A program made the translations under genes and the position numbers. A DNA stretch of 64,000 nt from Rhodobacter ferrooxidans (lineage in GTDB: Bacteria > Pseudomonadota > Alphaproteobacteria > Rhodobacterales > Rhodobacteraceae). Shown here piece by piece: positions 39,735-48,580 of this stretch (positions within the stretch are counted from its first letter, which is position 1; each line of letters opens with the position of its first letter). Where the stretch lies: the NCBI RefSeq assembly GCF_000176015.1, contig NZ_ACYY01000010.1:1-64000 (forward strand). Direction: 5' to 3'. The notes under the pieces are model-generated. The model worked only from the letters and a program-made list of their open reading frames with translations, was not told the origin of the DNA and made no database searches.

Positions 39735-40799
39735 TCAGCCCGCCACGCGGTTTCCGTCCACAAACAAGATCACTCTGGCATGCGGCACGCTCAGATGCAC
39801 TGTGTCCCCAAGCCCCACCGGCGGCGCGCCAGCGGTGTTGACCTTGACCTTGGCTCCATCGACCCGCACCGTGGTCAGATACCGCCCGGCAATGCCCACC
39901 GCCTGATCGACCAGCACGCCCGGCACGCTACCCGGCCCCGGTTCGGCGCTCATCTCCACCCGTTCGGGGCGGATGCCGATGGTTATTTCGCCTTGCGGCA
40001 GATGCGACGGTGCGGGCAGCGGTTGCGCCAGAATCGGCGAGGCGATGCCGCCGGTCTGCCGCGTGGCGGGAATGAAGTTCATCCCCGGATTGCCCATGAA
40101 CCAGCCGCCAAACGCCGTGCTGGGCTGGGAATACAGCACGTGCGGGCCGTCATATTGCAGGATCTTGCCATCCTTCATCAGCGCGATCTTGTCGGCCAGC
40201 GTCATCGCCTCGGTCTGGTCGTGTGTGACGTAAACGATGGTCTGGCGCAGCCGCCGCGTGACCTGCTTGAAGGCGTGGATCAGTTGCAACTTGGCGTTGA
40301 CGCCCATGTTGGTGGTCGGCTCGTCGAACAGCACAATCTCGGATTGCCGCGCCACCGCCCGGCCGATTGCCACCTTCTGGCGGCTGCCGATATCAAGATC
40401 CTCGATGAAAGCGCGGGCCATCGGGCGCATGTCAAGCACGTCCAGCACCTCGTCAACCCGGCGCTGGCGTTCGGCGGGGCTGACGGATTTGTCATATTTC
40501 ATCGGCAGATTCAGGTTTTCTGAAACCGACAGCGTCGGGTACATCACCGGATACTGGAACACCATGCCGACATTGCGCTTGCCCGGCGGCAGGCGGGTCA
40601 CGTCCTTGCCGCCGAACAGGATGCGCCCCGAGGTGGGTTGCTCCAGCCCCGCCAGCATCCGCATCAAGGTGGTCTTGCCGCAGCCCGAGGGGCCCAAAAG
40701 GCAGGCCACCTCGCCATCGGCAAAGCTCATGTCGATGTCGTCCACTGCCGCCAGCGCGCCAAAGCGTTTGGTCACATGGTCGATGATGATCTCAGCCAT
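39735..40799 (-). CDS. Sugar ABC transporter ATPase, GlpT-like (degenerate signature)
   Basis: The 354-residue CUT1-type ATPase has Walker A GPSGCGKT (36-43), Q82, Walker B IVLFDEPT with Glu160 and H-loop His193 (YVTHDQTEA), all canonical. The signature motif, however, is IGSRQ (137-141) instead of LSGGQ. A regulatory C-terminal domain follows (about 235-354). It pairs with the upstream ATPase of identical length, whose defects are complementary. It overlaps that gene by eight bases. The order ATPase-ATPase-DUF2160-permease-permease-binding protein matches the rhizobial GlpSTPQV glycerol importer. Confidence 0.92.
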   Translation of the reverse strand: MAEIIIDHVTKRFGALAAVDDIDMSFADGEVACLLGPSGCGKTTLMRMLAGLEQPTSGRILFGGKDVTRLPPGKRNVGMVFQYPVMYPTLSVSENLNLPMKYDKSVSPAERQRRVDEVLDVLDMRPMARAFIEDLDIGSRQKVAIGRAVARQSEIVLFDEPTTNMGVNAKLQLIHAFKQVTRRLRQTIVYVTHDQTEAMTLADKIALMKDGKILQYDGPHVLYSQPSTAFGGWFMGNPGMNFIPATRQTGGIASPILAQPLPAPSHLPQGEITIGIRPERVEMSAEPGPGSVPGVLVDQAVGIAGRYLTTVRVDGAKVKVNTAGAPPVGLGDTVHLSVPHARVILFVDGNRVAG

Positions 40800-41856
40800 G
40801 GGCATCCGCCTTTTGCAAACCATCGCGGCGCGCACCCGTGGTGGCATCGAACAGCAGCACCGACGCGGGGTCGATGCTGACGCCCACCATGGCGTCGATC
40901 TCGGGCGGGTCGTTGTCCAGCAGCAGCATGGCGGCGGTCAGCGGCTGGCCGTCCAGGTCCAGATAGACCACCGCCTCGCCGCCGAGGTTTTCCACCAGCG
41001 TCACCCGCGCCGGTTGGCCCGCTGGCCCCAGCCGGACATGTTCGGGGCGGATGCCCAGAACCACATCGCCACTGCCCTCGGCGGCAAAGCGCAGCGGCCC
41101 GGCGACAAGCTGCCCACCGCCCAGCTTTCCCGGCAGCAGATTGGCATGGGGAAAACCGATCAGATCCAGCGCCCGAGCCACGGCGGGGTTGTGGTAAACC
41201 TCGGCCGGAGGGGCGCATTGCAGGATGCGGCCATGGTCGATCACCGCCAGCACCTGCGCCATCGACAGCGCCTCCAGCGAATCCGAGGTGGCGTAAAGGA
41301 AGGTGGCGCGCAACTCTTCGCGCAGGCCTTTCAACTCATCCATCAACCGCTCGCGCAGCTTGTAGTCCAGCCCCACCAGCGGGTCGTCCAGCACGAAAAT
41401 CTCGGCGTCTTTCAGCAAGCCGCGCGCCACCGCCACCCGCTGCTTTTCGCCACCCGAAAGCTGGTCGGGGGTCTTGGCCAGCAGGTGTGTGATCGACAAT
41501 ATCCCCGCCGTGCGGTCCACCCGTTTGGCAATCTCGTCACGTGGAAACCGCGCCAGCGTCAACGGATAGGCCATGTTCTGCGCCACCGTCAGATGCGGAT
41601 AAAGCGCAAAGTTCTGCGGCACATAGCCGACCGGGCGCTGTGCGGGCGGCGATTTGGCAATATCGCGCCCCGCCAGCAATATCTGCCCGGCATCCGGCGC
41701 CTCCAGCCCCACCAGAATACGGAACAGCACCGATTTTCCCGATTTCGGCGGGCCGCACAGCACGGTGAAACTGCCGGCCTCGACCGTCAGGTCAAGCCGG
41801 TCCAGCGCCTTGGTCTTGCCATAGCTTTTGGCGATGCCGCGGAATTCAAGCGTCAT
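40792..41856 (-). CDS. Sugar ABC transporter ATPase, GlpS-like (degenerate catalytic site)
   Basis: This 354-residue CUT1-type ATPase has an unusual Walker A, GPPKSGKS (35-42), Q81 and a canonical signature LSGGEKQ (133-139). The catalytic Glu after Walker B is Asp158 (LDDP) and the H-loop His is Ser191 (LYATSDSLEA). Its own ATP site should therefore hydrolyse poorly, while its signature can complete the good site of the partner ATPase at 39735-40799. The gene lies three bases after the DUF2160 gene. Its family role is energising import of a polyol or sugar. Confidence 0.92.
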   Translation of the reverse strand: MTLEFRGIAKSYGKTKALDRLDLTVEAGSFTVLCGPPKSGKSVLFRILVGLEAPDAGQILLAGRDIAKSPPAQRPVGYVPQNFALYPHLTVAQNMAYPLTLARFPRDEIAKRVDRTAGILSITHLLAKTPDQLSGGEKQRVAVARGLLKDAEIFVLDDPLVGLDYKLRERLMDELKGLREELRATFLYATSDSLEALSMAQVLAVIDHGRILQCAPPAEVYHNPAVARALDLIGFPHANLLPGKLGGGQLVAGPLRFAAEGSGDVVLGIRPEHVRLGPAGQPARVTLVENLGGEAVVYLDLDGQPLTAAMLLLDNDPPEIDAMVGVSIDPASVLLFDATTGARRDGLQKADAHG

Positions 41857-41859
41857 GCG

Positions 41860-42144
41860 TCACCGTCCAAGCTGCGAGAAGGTCGGCACCAGCAGGATGC
41901 CGATGCCGAACACCGTGGCGATCACGGCCAGGATAATGGCGATGAAACGCAGGCTGGCCCAGACCCCGGCATCTTTCCGCAGATTGCCCACAGCGATCTG
42001 CAACAGGGTCGAGATCACTAGGATCGACAGCCCGACCCGGTAGATCGTGACGCTGTAACGCTGCGCGATCAGCACGATGCCCAGGCACAGCCCGACGATC
42101 AGCGCCATCTCCAGCCGTTCGGGAAAGCTGCGGGAATGTTTCAT
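41860..42144 (-). CDS. DUF2160 small membrane protein
   Basis: The 94-residue protein has three hydrophobic helices (about residues 10-27, 34-50 and 67-86). It matches in size and position the DUF2160 protein encoded in rhizobial glycerol-type ABC operons. Its function is unknown; assembly or stabilisation of the two unequal permeases is a reasonable guess. It is packed between a permease gene (2-bp gap) and an ATPase gene (3-bp gap). Confidence 0.75.
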   Translation of the reverse strand: MKHSRSFPERLEMALIVGLCLGIVLIAQRYSVTIYRVGLSILVISTLLQIAVGNLRKDAGVWASLRFIAIILAVIATVFGIGILLVPTFSQLGR

Positions 42145-42146
42145 GG

Positions 42147-42974
42147 CTACACCTCGCCCCGCACCGTGCCGAAGGTCATGCCGACCAGCAGGTATTTCTG
42201 GAAAATGAAGATGAACACGATCGGCAGCACCATGTAGATCGAGGTCATGGCGGAAATGAACGTCCAGTTAAGCCCGCCATCGGAATAGGTGCCCACCATC
42301 AGCGCATAGGGGATGTTCTGGGTGTTCACCCCGCCGATGATGAAGTTGAACAGGTATTCATTCCACACGAAGATCAGGTTGAAGATGAAGGCGGCAATCA
42401 GCCCCGGCCGCACCTGCGGCAGCACCACCTTGAAGATGATGTGCATCCACGACCCGCCGTTCACCAGCCCGGTCTCGTCATAGCGGGTGGATACGCCGTC
42501 CAGAAACCCCTTCAGGATCCACACCGAGAACGGGATCGAGAACATGGCGTAGAACAGCAGCAGCCACAGGTGCGAGTCCTTCCAGCCGAAGGCCACATAC
42601 ATCAGGAACACCGGCAGGATCACCGCTGGCCCCGGCAACATGCGGATCGACAGCAAGAGGAACATCAGGAAATCGGTGCCGCGCGGCTTGAAGCGCGAAA
42701 AGCAGAAGGCCGCAAGGAACGACACCACCACCGCCACGATCACCGCGCCCAAGGACAGGAACACCGAATTGGCGATCTGCTTGAAGATGCCGTCATTGGC
42801 AAACAGCGCGCGGTAATTGTCGAAGGTCGGCGAGAACAGCAGCTTCGGCGGCATCGCCAGAATCTCGTTCTGGGTCTTGAACGACGACAGCACGATCCAG
42901 CCGATTGGCGCAAAGAAGCACAGGCTGATCAGCCACAGGATGCCATAGTAAAGCGTGGCGCGCAGGCGGGTCAT
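42147..42974 (-). CDS. Sugar ABC transporter permease (MalG/GlpQ type)
   Basis: The 275-residue protein has six membrane helices. The cytoplasmic coupling loop reads DETGLVNGGSWMHIIFKVVLP, a variant EAA motif of the MalG type. It starts inside the stop of the upstream permease gene (ATGA), so the two are co-translated. It should form half of the transport channel with the product of 42971-43864. Confidence 0.92.
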   Translation of the reverse strand: MTRLRATLYYGILWLISLCFFAPIGWIVLSSFKTQNEILAMPPKLLFSPTFDNYRALFANDGIFKQIANSVFLSLGAVIVAVVVSFLAAFCFSRFKPRGTDFLMFLLLSIRMLPGPAVILPVFLMYVAFGWKDSHLWLLLFYAMFSIPFSVWILKGFLDGVSTRYDETGLVNGGSWMHIIFKVVLPQVRPGLIAAFIFNLIFVWNEYLFNFIIGGVNTQNIPYALMVGTYSDGGLNWTFISAMTSIYMVLPIVFIFIFQKYLLVGMTFGTVRGEV

Positions 42975-43864
42975 TCTTCGGCCTCCTTGCGGCGGCGCAG
43001 GTTCAAGACGTAGATGAACACCGAGGTCATGGCGATGGAGATCAGCAGCAAAAGCACCGCATAGGCCGACGACCAGCCCATGTTGAAGCTTTCGAACGAC
43101 TGCTTGTTCAGTTCCAGCGCCACCAGCCGCGTGCTTTGCCCCGGCCCGCCCTTGGTCATCGGGATGATCAGATCAAGGGTCTTGAAACTGTCGATGGTGC
43201 GCAGAAGGATGCCCAGCATCATGATGAACTTGCCGTGGTGCCAGATCACCAGCGACAGCCGCCGCAGATAGGGCACGCGGTCGATCTCGGCGGCCTCCAA
43301 CTCGGCTTTCGGCACCGAACCCAGGGCCGCGAGCGTCATCAGCGTCATGAACGGCGTCCACATCCAGCTATCGACCGCCAGCACCGCCCAGAAGGCGATC
43401 TTCGGGTTGCCCAGAAAATCAATCGGCGCCATGCCGAAACCGTCGCGGGCGATGTAGTTCAGCACGCCGAAGGTCGGGTCATAGATGAAGCGGAAGAAGG
43501 TGCCGGTCGCCACTGGCGTCAGAACCATCGGCGCGAACAGCAGCGTCAGCGCGATCCGCCGCCCGGGCATGTTCTTCGACCCCCAGAACAGGAACCCCAG
43601 CGCCGCCCCCAGCAGGGTCTGGAAGGTCACGCCGCAAATCACAAAGGTGAAGGTGCGCGACAGGTCGAACCAGATCGAATTCTTGCCGTTGAAGATCGCC
43701 ACGAAGTTCTTGAAGCCGATGAACTCGGGTGGCATGCCGCTGGTCAGCGAGTGGTTGTAGAACGACAGGCCCAGCAGCCACAGCGTCGGGATGGTGTTGA
43801 ACACCACGAAGAACGTCACCACCGGCGCCAGCAGAATGAACACCCGCGTTCTGGGGTTGTCCAT
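42971..43864 (-). CDS. Sugar ABC transporter permease (MalF/GlpP type)
   Basis: The 297-residue protein has six membrane helices and an EAA-type loop (ELEAAEIDRVPYLRRLSLVI). GLSFYNHSLTSGMPPEFIGF lies near the N-terminus. It belongs to the CUT1 sugar importer family. The ATG at 43864 was chosen because the sequence before it does not look coding. It lies 138 bp after the binding-protein gene, from which it is separated by a terminator-like hairpin. Confidence 0.92.
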   Translation of the reverse strand: MDNPRTRVFILLAPVVTFFVVFNTIPTLWLLGLSFYNHSLTSGMPPEFIGFKNFVAIFNGKNSIWFDLSRTFTFVICGVTFQTLLGAALGFLFWGSKNMPGRRIALTLLFAPMVLTPVATGTFFRFIYDPTFGVLNYIARDGFGMAPIDFLGNPKIAFWAVLAVDSWMWTPFMTLMTLAALGSVPKAELEAAEIDRVPYLRRLSLVIWHHGKFIMMLGILLRTIDSFKTLDLIIPMTKGGPGQSTRLVALELNKQSFESFNMGWSSAYAVLLLLISIAMTSVFIYVLNLRRRKEAEE

Positions 43865-43950
43865 CAGCCGCCCGCGGCCTTGGGGTCGCATTCCTGGGGA
43901 CATTCAATCGCCTCGATCAGATCACCGGAGGCCAGGCTCCGCTTTGCATG

Positions 43951-43983
43951 AAAAGGGATGCGGCAGCAGCACCGCCGCATCCC
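43951..43983 (-). terminator. Attenuating terminator between binding-protein and permease genes
   Basis: On the reverse strand a perfect 10-bp stem (43974-43983 with 43955-43964) and a 9-base loop are followed by TTTT. Its place after the binding-protein gene suggests partial termination, which would give more binding protein than membrane subunits. Confidence 0.75.
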
Positions 43984-44002
43984 CCCGGTCTGGTGGCCGA
44001 CC

Positions 44003-45487
44003 TTACAGCGAGGTGCCCGCGCACATCGCAGAAGGCTCGATCTTCGAGGTGCCGCTGTCCAGCAGGATCTGCTGCTGGGCACAGGCGATGTAATCCATCA
44101 CCGCCTGCGGATCGGTGGCCTGATCGGTGACGAAGGCCGAATAGCCTTCCTGCTGGATCGCCAGCATTTCCGAGTATTTCGGATCATGCCAGAAGTCCTG
44201 CGACCGGCCATCTTCCAGCATGTACTTGAAGGTGCGGTTCCACGGGTTGATGTCGTCGAAGTCGGGCCGCGACAGCGTGGCCTTGTCGCAGGGGTTGCCG
44301 CCGCGCTTGGCAAATTCAAGCGCTGTTTCCGGCAGATACCACCAGTTCATGAAGTCGATGGCGACGCGCATGTGGGCATCGTCGTTGAAGGCGTTGACCA
44401 CCCAGGGCTGACCGCCCATCGACATGATGCGCTTGGCATCGGCACCGGTGCCATGCTTCGGCGGCGGCACCACCAGAACCTTGCCTTTCAGCTCCTCGGG
44501 GATCATCGCCGGGCCGACGGCGGCCCATTGAATCTCCGAGAACACCTTGCCCTGCACGAACACATCGACGCCTTCACCGATGCCGATGTTGGTGGCGCCC
44601 GGCGGGCAGTATTTCAGCCAACGCTTGTATTCGGCCAGCGAGGCGGCGTTTTCGGGGGTATTCAGGATACCCTCGACCTGACCGGTGGTGGCATCCCAGG
44701 TGCGGCCGCCACGGCTCCACAGGAAGTTGTTGAAGGCGCAGGTGGCAAAGTCATAGACGCGGGAATACTGCTGGGCAAAGCCCCAGACCTGCTTGTCGGG
44801 CCGGGTGAAGAAATCGGCCAGCAGTTCGAATTCGTCCATCGTCAGTTCGGCGAAATCCTCCCAGGTCTGCGGCATCGGCTTGCCGTGCTTGGCCTCGAAG
44901 GCTGCACGTTCCGCCGGATCTTCCAGCCAGTCCTTGCGCACGAACAGCGCCTCGACGTCGCCTTCCTGCGGCAGACCCCAGATCTGGTCAGAGCCGTCGG
45001 GATAGGTCATGTAGGTATCGACCACCGCCTTGGAATACCATTCCAGTTGCAGGTTCGGGTTGGCCTTGATGATCTCGTTCAGGTTCAGAATCCAGCCCGG
45101 CTGCGCCAGCGCGCCCAGCCACTGGCTGTCGGAAATGATGATGTTGAACTCCTGGCTTTTGGTGGCCAGCGAGGTGGCGGCCTTCTGGAACAGGTCGGCG
45201 AACGGCGCTTCCTGGAACTGGAAGGTCACGTCATAATCGTATTTCGCCTTGACGTATTCGGCAAACAGCGGCGACATCGCCACGCCCAGCGACGAGGGCC
45301 CCCAGCCGGCGATGCCCAGAATGTTCATCTCGATCTTCTGGCCCGCCAGCGGATGCGGCTCTGCCGCCAGCGCACGGCCCACCAACCCGCTGCCCGCCAC
45401 ACCGGCAAGCCCCAGAGCGGCGCCACCCTTCAGCACAGATCGACGCTTCAGGCCTGATGCGGCCTCGAAATTCTCTGCTTTGGTCAT
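44003..45487 (-). CDS. Sugar ABC transporter substrate-binding protein, Tat-exported
   Basis: The 494-residue protein begins with a twin-arginine signal (KRRSVLKG, R15-R16) and a hydrophobic stretch ending ALAA. The mature part is a cluster B solute-binding fold with PQEGDVEALFVRKDWLEDP and IQWAAVGPAMIPEE. It is long, like GlpV and other polyol-binding proteins. Four cysteines in the mature part may form disulfides. The ATG at 45487 has a GGGAGGAG ribosome site. It heads the transporter operon and its ligand defines the pathway's substrate, which is unknown. Confidence 0.92.
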   Translation of the reverse strand: MTKAENFEAASGLKRRSVLKGGAALGLAGVAGSGLVGRALAAEPHPLAGQKIEMNILGIAGWGPSSLGVAMSPLFAEYVKAKYDYDVTFQFQEAPFADLFQKAATSLATKSQEFNIIISDSQWLGALAQPGWILNLNEIIKANPNLQLEWYSKAVVDTYMTYPDGSDQIWGLPQEGDVEALFVRKDWLEDPAERAAFEAKHGKPMPQTWEDFAELTMDEFELLADFFTRPDKQVWGFAQQYSRVYDFATCAFNNFLWSRGGRTWDATTGQVEGILNTPENAASLAEYKRWLKYCPPGATNIGIGEGVDVFVQGKVFSEIQWAAVGPAMIPEELKGKVLVVPPPKHGTGADAKRIMSMGGQPWVVNAFNDDAHMRVAIDFMNWWYLPETALEFAKRGGNPCDKATLSRPDFDDINPWNRTFKYMLEDGRSQDFWHDPKYSEMLAIQQEGYSAFVTDQATDPQAVMDYIACAQQQILLDSGTSKIEPSAMCAGTSL

Positions 45488-45847
45488 GATTTTCTCCTCC
45501 CGATTGTTTTTCTGTCGCTTCCGGCAGGCAGCACCGCCGCCTGCGTCAATCCAGCCACCAACAACCCGCCTCCCCCGCGGGCCAACCGACTCGGGCGCCA
45601 TTGAAAACAGGCGCACAATCGGTGCTCTAGACATTAATCAAATGCTTTGAACAATTGTCAAGAAGTGTCTAAGCTTGGTGAAAACCGGATCGGAGGCCCG
45701 TTTTCTGCACCCGCATTGCTGCTTCGCCCTGTGGTTGCGCGCCGCGGCCTTGCCCGGCCGGCAAACGTCGCAGAAAGCAATTGTGCCGATGCCGGTTTTG
45801 ACATTTGATCTGGTGCGCGCCGCGTCCAAAGCAAGGAAATCTGTGCC
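45488..45847. promoter_or_regulatory. Divergent control region of transporter operon and dhaKL
   Basis: This 360-bp gene-free stretch holds a strong reverse-strand promoter for the binding-protein operon: TTGACA (45656-45661), 17-bp spacer, ATTAAT (45633-45638). A dyad with core ACAATTGT (45651-45658, within TTGAACAATTGTCAA) covers the -35 box. About 140 bases of leader follow. Toward dhaK, TTTTGACATTTGATC (45796-45810) resembles the sites near 53676 and 56828, but no clear -10 box is seen. SorC or another island regulator probably binds here. Confidence 0.6.
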
Positions 45848-46858
45848 ATGACCCTGACCAAGAAGATCATCAATTCGGGCGACGACGTTGTTGACGAAAT
45901 GGTCGAAGGCCTGCTGCTGGCCCATTCCGGCATCGTCACCTCGGTGCCCGGCTCGCCGCGCTCGATCATCGCCCGCCATGGGCCGCGGCCGGGCAAGGTG
46001 GGCATGGTGATCGGTGGCGGTTCGGGGCACGAGCCGACCTTCGTGGGCTTTGTCGGCAAGGGTCTGGCGGATGCCGCGGCCATCGGCAACGTCTTCGCCT
46101 CGCCGCCGCCCGACCCGATCCTGGCCTGTGCCGTGGCGGTGAACCAGGGCGCCGGGGTGCTGTTCTGCTACGGCAACTACGCCGGAGACGTGATGAACTT
46201 CGACATGGCCGCCGAAATGGCGGAAATGGACGGCATCGAGGTGCGCACCGTGGTCACCACCGACGATGTCGCCTCGGCCCCGCGGGATCAGCGCCACAAG
46301 CGTCGTGGCGTGGCGGGCAACTTTTTCGTGTTCAAGGCGGCGGGGGCGGCGTGTGACCTGATGCTGCCGCTGGACGAGGTGGTGCGGGTGGCCAACCTGG
46401 CCAACGACCGCACCTATACCGTCGGCGTCGGGCTGTCGGCCTGTTCGCTGCCGCAGACCCGCCGCGCCAATTTCCATCTGGGCGACGAGGAAATGGAGGT
46501 TGGGCTTGGCATCCATGGCGAGCCGGGCATCATCCGCCAGCCGCTGCAGACCGCCGATGCCATCGTCGATGACATGCTCGACCGGATCTTTGCCGAGATG
46601 AACCCGCAGCGCGGCGACCGGGTGGCGGTGCTGGTGAACTCGCTTGGGTCCACCACGCTGATGGAGCTTTACGTGATGAACCGCCGGGTGCGGCAGCGGC
46701 TGGATGCGCTGGGGGTCGAGGTGCATGCCACCTGGGTCGGCCCCTACTGCACCTCGCTGGAGATGGCGGGGGCTTCGGTCACGCTGATGCATCTGGACGA
46801 TGAGCTGACCCGGCTGATCGACCTGCCCTGCGACTGTGCGATGTTCCGGGCCGGATAA
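45848..46858 (+). CDS. dhaK: Dihydroxyacetone kinase subunit DhaK (or tetrulose kinase)
   Basis: The 336-residue protein has GGGSGHEPTFVGFVG (57-70) and GLGIHGEPGI, whose H223 matches the His that binds the keto-sugar covalently. It is the substrate-binding subunit; the ATP-binding DhaL is encoded 10 bp downstream. No DhaM is seen, so the system may be ATP-dependent. In tetritol pathways DhaK-type kinases phosphorylate L-erythrulose, and the EryH- and EryI-like genes in this island make that a good alternative to dihydroxyacetone. Confidence 0.9.
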   Translation: MTLTKKIINSGDDVVDEMVEGLLLAHSGIVTSVPGSPRSIIARHGPRPGKVGMVIGGGSGHEPTFVGFVGKGLADAAAIGNVFASPPPDPILACAVAVNQGAGVLFCYGNYAGDVMNFDMAAEMAEMDGIEVRTVVTTDDVASAPRDQRHKRRGVAGNFFVFKAAGAACDLMLPLDEVVRVANLANDRTYTVGVGLSACSLPQTRRANFHLGDEEMEVGLGIHGEPGIIRQPLQTADAIVDDMLDRIFAEMNPQRGDRVAVLVNSLGSTTLMELYVMNRRVRQRLDALGVEVHATWVGPYCTSLEMAGASVTLMHLDDELTRLIDLPCDCAMFRAG

Positions 46859-46868
46859 GGAAACGCCG

Positions 46869-47504
46869 ATGACCTACGAAACCCCCGCCTTCATCGCCAT
46901 GTTCACCGCCATCGCCCGCAGCATGGAGGAAAACCGCGACCACCTGTGCGCGCTGGATGGCGTGATCGGTGATGCCGACCATGGCATCGCCATGCAGCAG
47001 GGCTTTGCCGCCGTCGACAAGGCGCTGGCGGCACTGGATGCCGGGCAAGCCAGCCCGACCGATGTGTTCAACACCGCCGCCAAGTCGTTCCTGAACGCTG
47101 TCGGTGCCTCGTCCGGGCCATTGTATGCCACCGCAATGATGCGCGCGGGTGCCTCGCTGAAGGGCAAGGCTACGGCTTCGGCGCAGGATGTGGCACTGCT
47201 GATCCCGGCGATGACCAAAGGCATTTCCGACCGCGGCAAGGCGCAGCCCGGCGACAAGACCATGCTGGACGCCTGGCAGACCGCCGCTGACCGGGTGCTG
47301 GCGCTGGTCGAGCAGGGTTCACCCCTGGCGCAGGTGCTGACCGAAGCCGTCGCCGCCGCCGAAGCCGGCGCGCAATCGACGATTCCGATGGAGGCGAAAC
47401 TGGGCCGTTCCGCCCGGCTTGGCCAACGCTCGGTCGGCCATATCGACGCCGGTGCCGCCTCGGCGGCCCTGGTGATCAAGGCGATTTCCGAAAGCTTTGG
47501 CTAA
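46869..47504 (+). CDS. dhaL: Dihydroxyacetone kinase subunit DhaL
   Basis: The 211-residue protein has the magnesium/ATP-binding pattern D30, D35, D37 (LDGVIGDADHG). ASSGPLYATAMM and GDKTMLDAW follow, and the C-terminus reads GRSARLGQRSVGHIDAG. It supplies the nucleotide for phosphorylation of the keto-sugar held by DhaK. The start at 46869 lies just after the dhaK stop. Its last four bases overlap the convergent sorC-type gene. Confidence 0.9.
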   Translation: MTYETPAFIAMFTAIARSMEENRDHLCALDGVIGDADHGIAMQQGFAAVDKALAALDAGQASPTDVFNTAAKSFLNAVGASSGPLYATAMMRAGASLKGKATASAQDVALLIPAMTKGISDRGKAQPGDKTMLDAWQTAADRVLALVEQGSPLAQVLTEAVAAAEAGAQSTIPMEAKLGRSARLGQRSVGHIDAGAASAALVIKAISESFG

Positions 47505-48466
47505 ACGGCCAGCAACGCCTCGGCCACACCAAGCCCCGCCACCAGATGCGTCACATATCCGCCGCGGATGGCGGCCTGTGTCGCGGCCAGCTTGTCCACA
47601 CCGGGGGTGATCAGGATGCCCATATCCAGCCCGACCAGCCGGTCAATCGGCACGCCGATCATCCGCTCGCTCATCGGCCCGGCAATGGCGCGGCCCTCGG
47701 CGTCGATGAACCGGCCGCACAGCACGCCGATGGCCCCCTGCGCCTGATGCCAGGCCAGATCGTCCAGCGAGGCCAGACCGGACACCACGATATGACTTTC
47801 CGCATCGCAGGTGCCGACCGAGAACAGGAATTTGTTCACCGTCTCCAACTGCTCCAGTTGTGCGGCGATGATCGGCTCTGCCCGCAATTCGCGCGCCAGC
47901 GTCACCGAGCTGATCACCGCCGGCGCATGCAGGTTCAGACAGCGCGCGCCCAACCGCTGCGCCAACCGGGTGGAGCAGGCCTCGGCGGTAAAGCCATAGG
48001 GCGTGGCCATCGAGCCGACTAGTTGCAGCACGGTCAGATCGTCGATCTGCTGCTCTTCCACCAGTTCGGCCATTTCGTAAACCGTGCGGCCCCAGGCCAG
48101 CCCCAGCCGGTCACCCGGTTGCAGCAGCGTCGGCAGCCAGTCCGCCGCGCCGTGCACCACCCGCATGAACCGCGCCTCGGCATCGCAACCCTCGTCGGGC
48201 ACCACATAGGCGCCTTGCAGCCCGAACTTCTGGCACAGCGCCAAGGACACCCGGTGCGTGGTGAAGGCGGGCGCGTTCAAGGTGATGCGGATATAGCCAC
48301 GTTCGCGCGCTTCCTGCAGGTAATTCACCACCGTGGCGCGAGAAATCCCCAGCCTGTCAGCGATATCCTTCTGGTTCATCCCGTCCTGATAATACATCCA
48401 GGCAACGGTGATCACCACGTTCTCGCCGCTGATCTGCCCGGTCGTGCGCCGTTTGGGATTGGCCAT
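47501..48466 (-). CDS. SorC/DeoR-type sugar-binding transcriptional regulator (EryD-like)
   Basis: The 321-residue protein has an N-terminal helix-turn-helix (MNQKDIADRLGISRATVVNYLQEARERGYI). A SorC effector domain follows, with LGLAWGRTVYEMAE and LVGSMATPYGFTAEAC. SorC proteins sense phosphorylated sugars; EryD controls erythritol genes. It sits between dhaKL and the aldolase/SDR gene and is the only regulator in the island, so it is the best candidate for the whole cluster. The ATG at 48466 was preferred over a GTG at 48475. Confidence 0.88.
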   Translation of the reverse strand: MANPKRRTTGQISGENVVITVAWMYYQDGMNQKDIADRLGISRATVVNYLQEARERGYIRITLNAPAFTTHRVSLALCQKFGLQGAYVVPDEGCDAEARFMRVVHGAADWLPTLLQPGDRLGLAWGRTVYEMAELVEEQQIDDLTVLQLVGSMATPYGFTAEACSTRLAQRLGARCLNLHAPAVISSVTLARELRAEPIIAAQLEQLETVNKFLFSVGTCDAESHIVVSGLASLDDLAWHQAQGAIGVLCGRFIDAEGRAIAGPMSERMIGVPIDRLVGLDMGILITPGVDKLAATQAAIRGGYVTHLVAGLGVAEALLAV

Positions 48467-48486
48467 CCGCCCCACTCATTTTATCT

Positions 48487-48515
48487 AAGACAATTCTAGC
48501 TGACTTTTGTATACC
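48487..48515 (+). promoter_or_regulatory. Predicted promoter of the aldolase/SDR gene
   Basis: AAGACA (48487-48492) and TATACC (48510-48515) are spaced by 17 bases. The -35 box runs into ATTCTAG, giving GACAATT in the same position as in the transporter promoter at 45656. A perfect small hairpin GGTGGT/ACCACC (48549-48562) lies in the leader just before the ribosome site. Confidence 0.45.
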
Positions 48516-48580
48516 CGGCTCGAAAGGTCAACGACCGCATGTAGGCGCGGTGGTGAACCACCATCTATAGGGGAAATGGA

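Noticed and set aside
38762-45487. Plain glycerol importer and glycerol catabolism
   Set aside because: The gene order resembles GlpSTPQV, but no glpK or glpD is present and the neighbouring enzymes act on sugars and ketose phosphates. The ligand is therefore left open.
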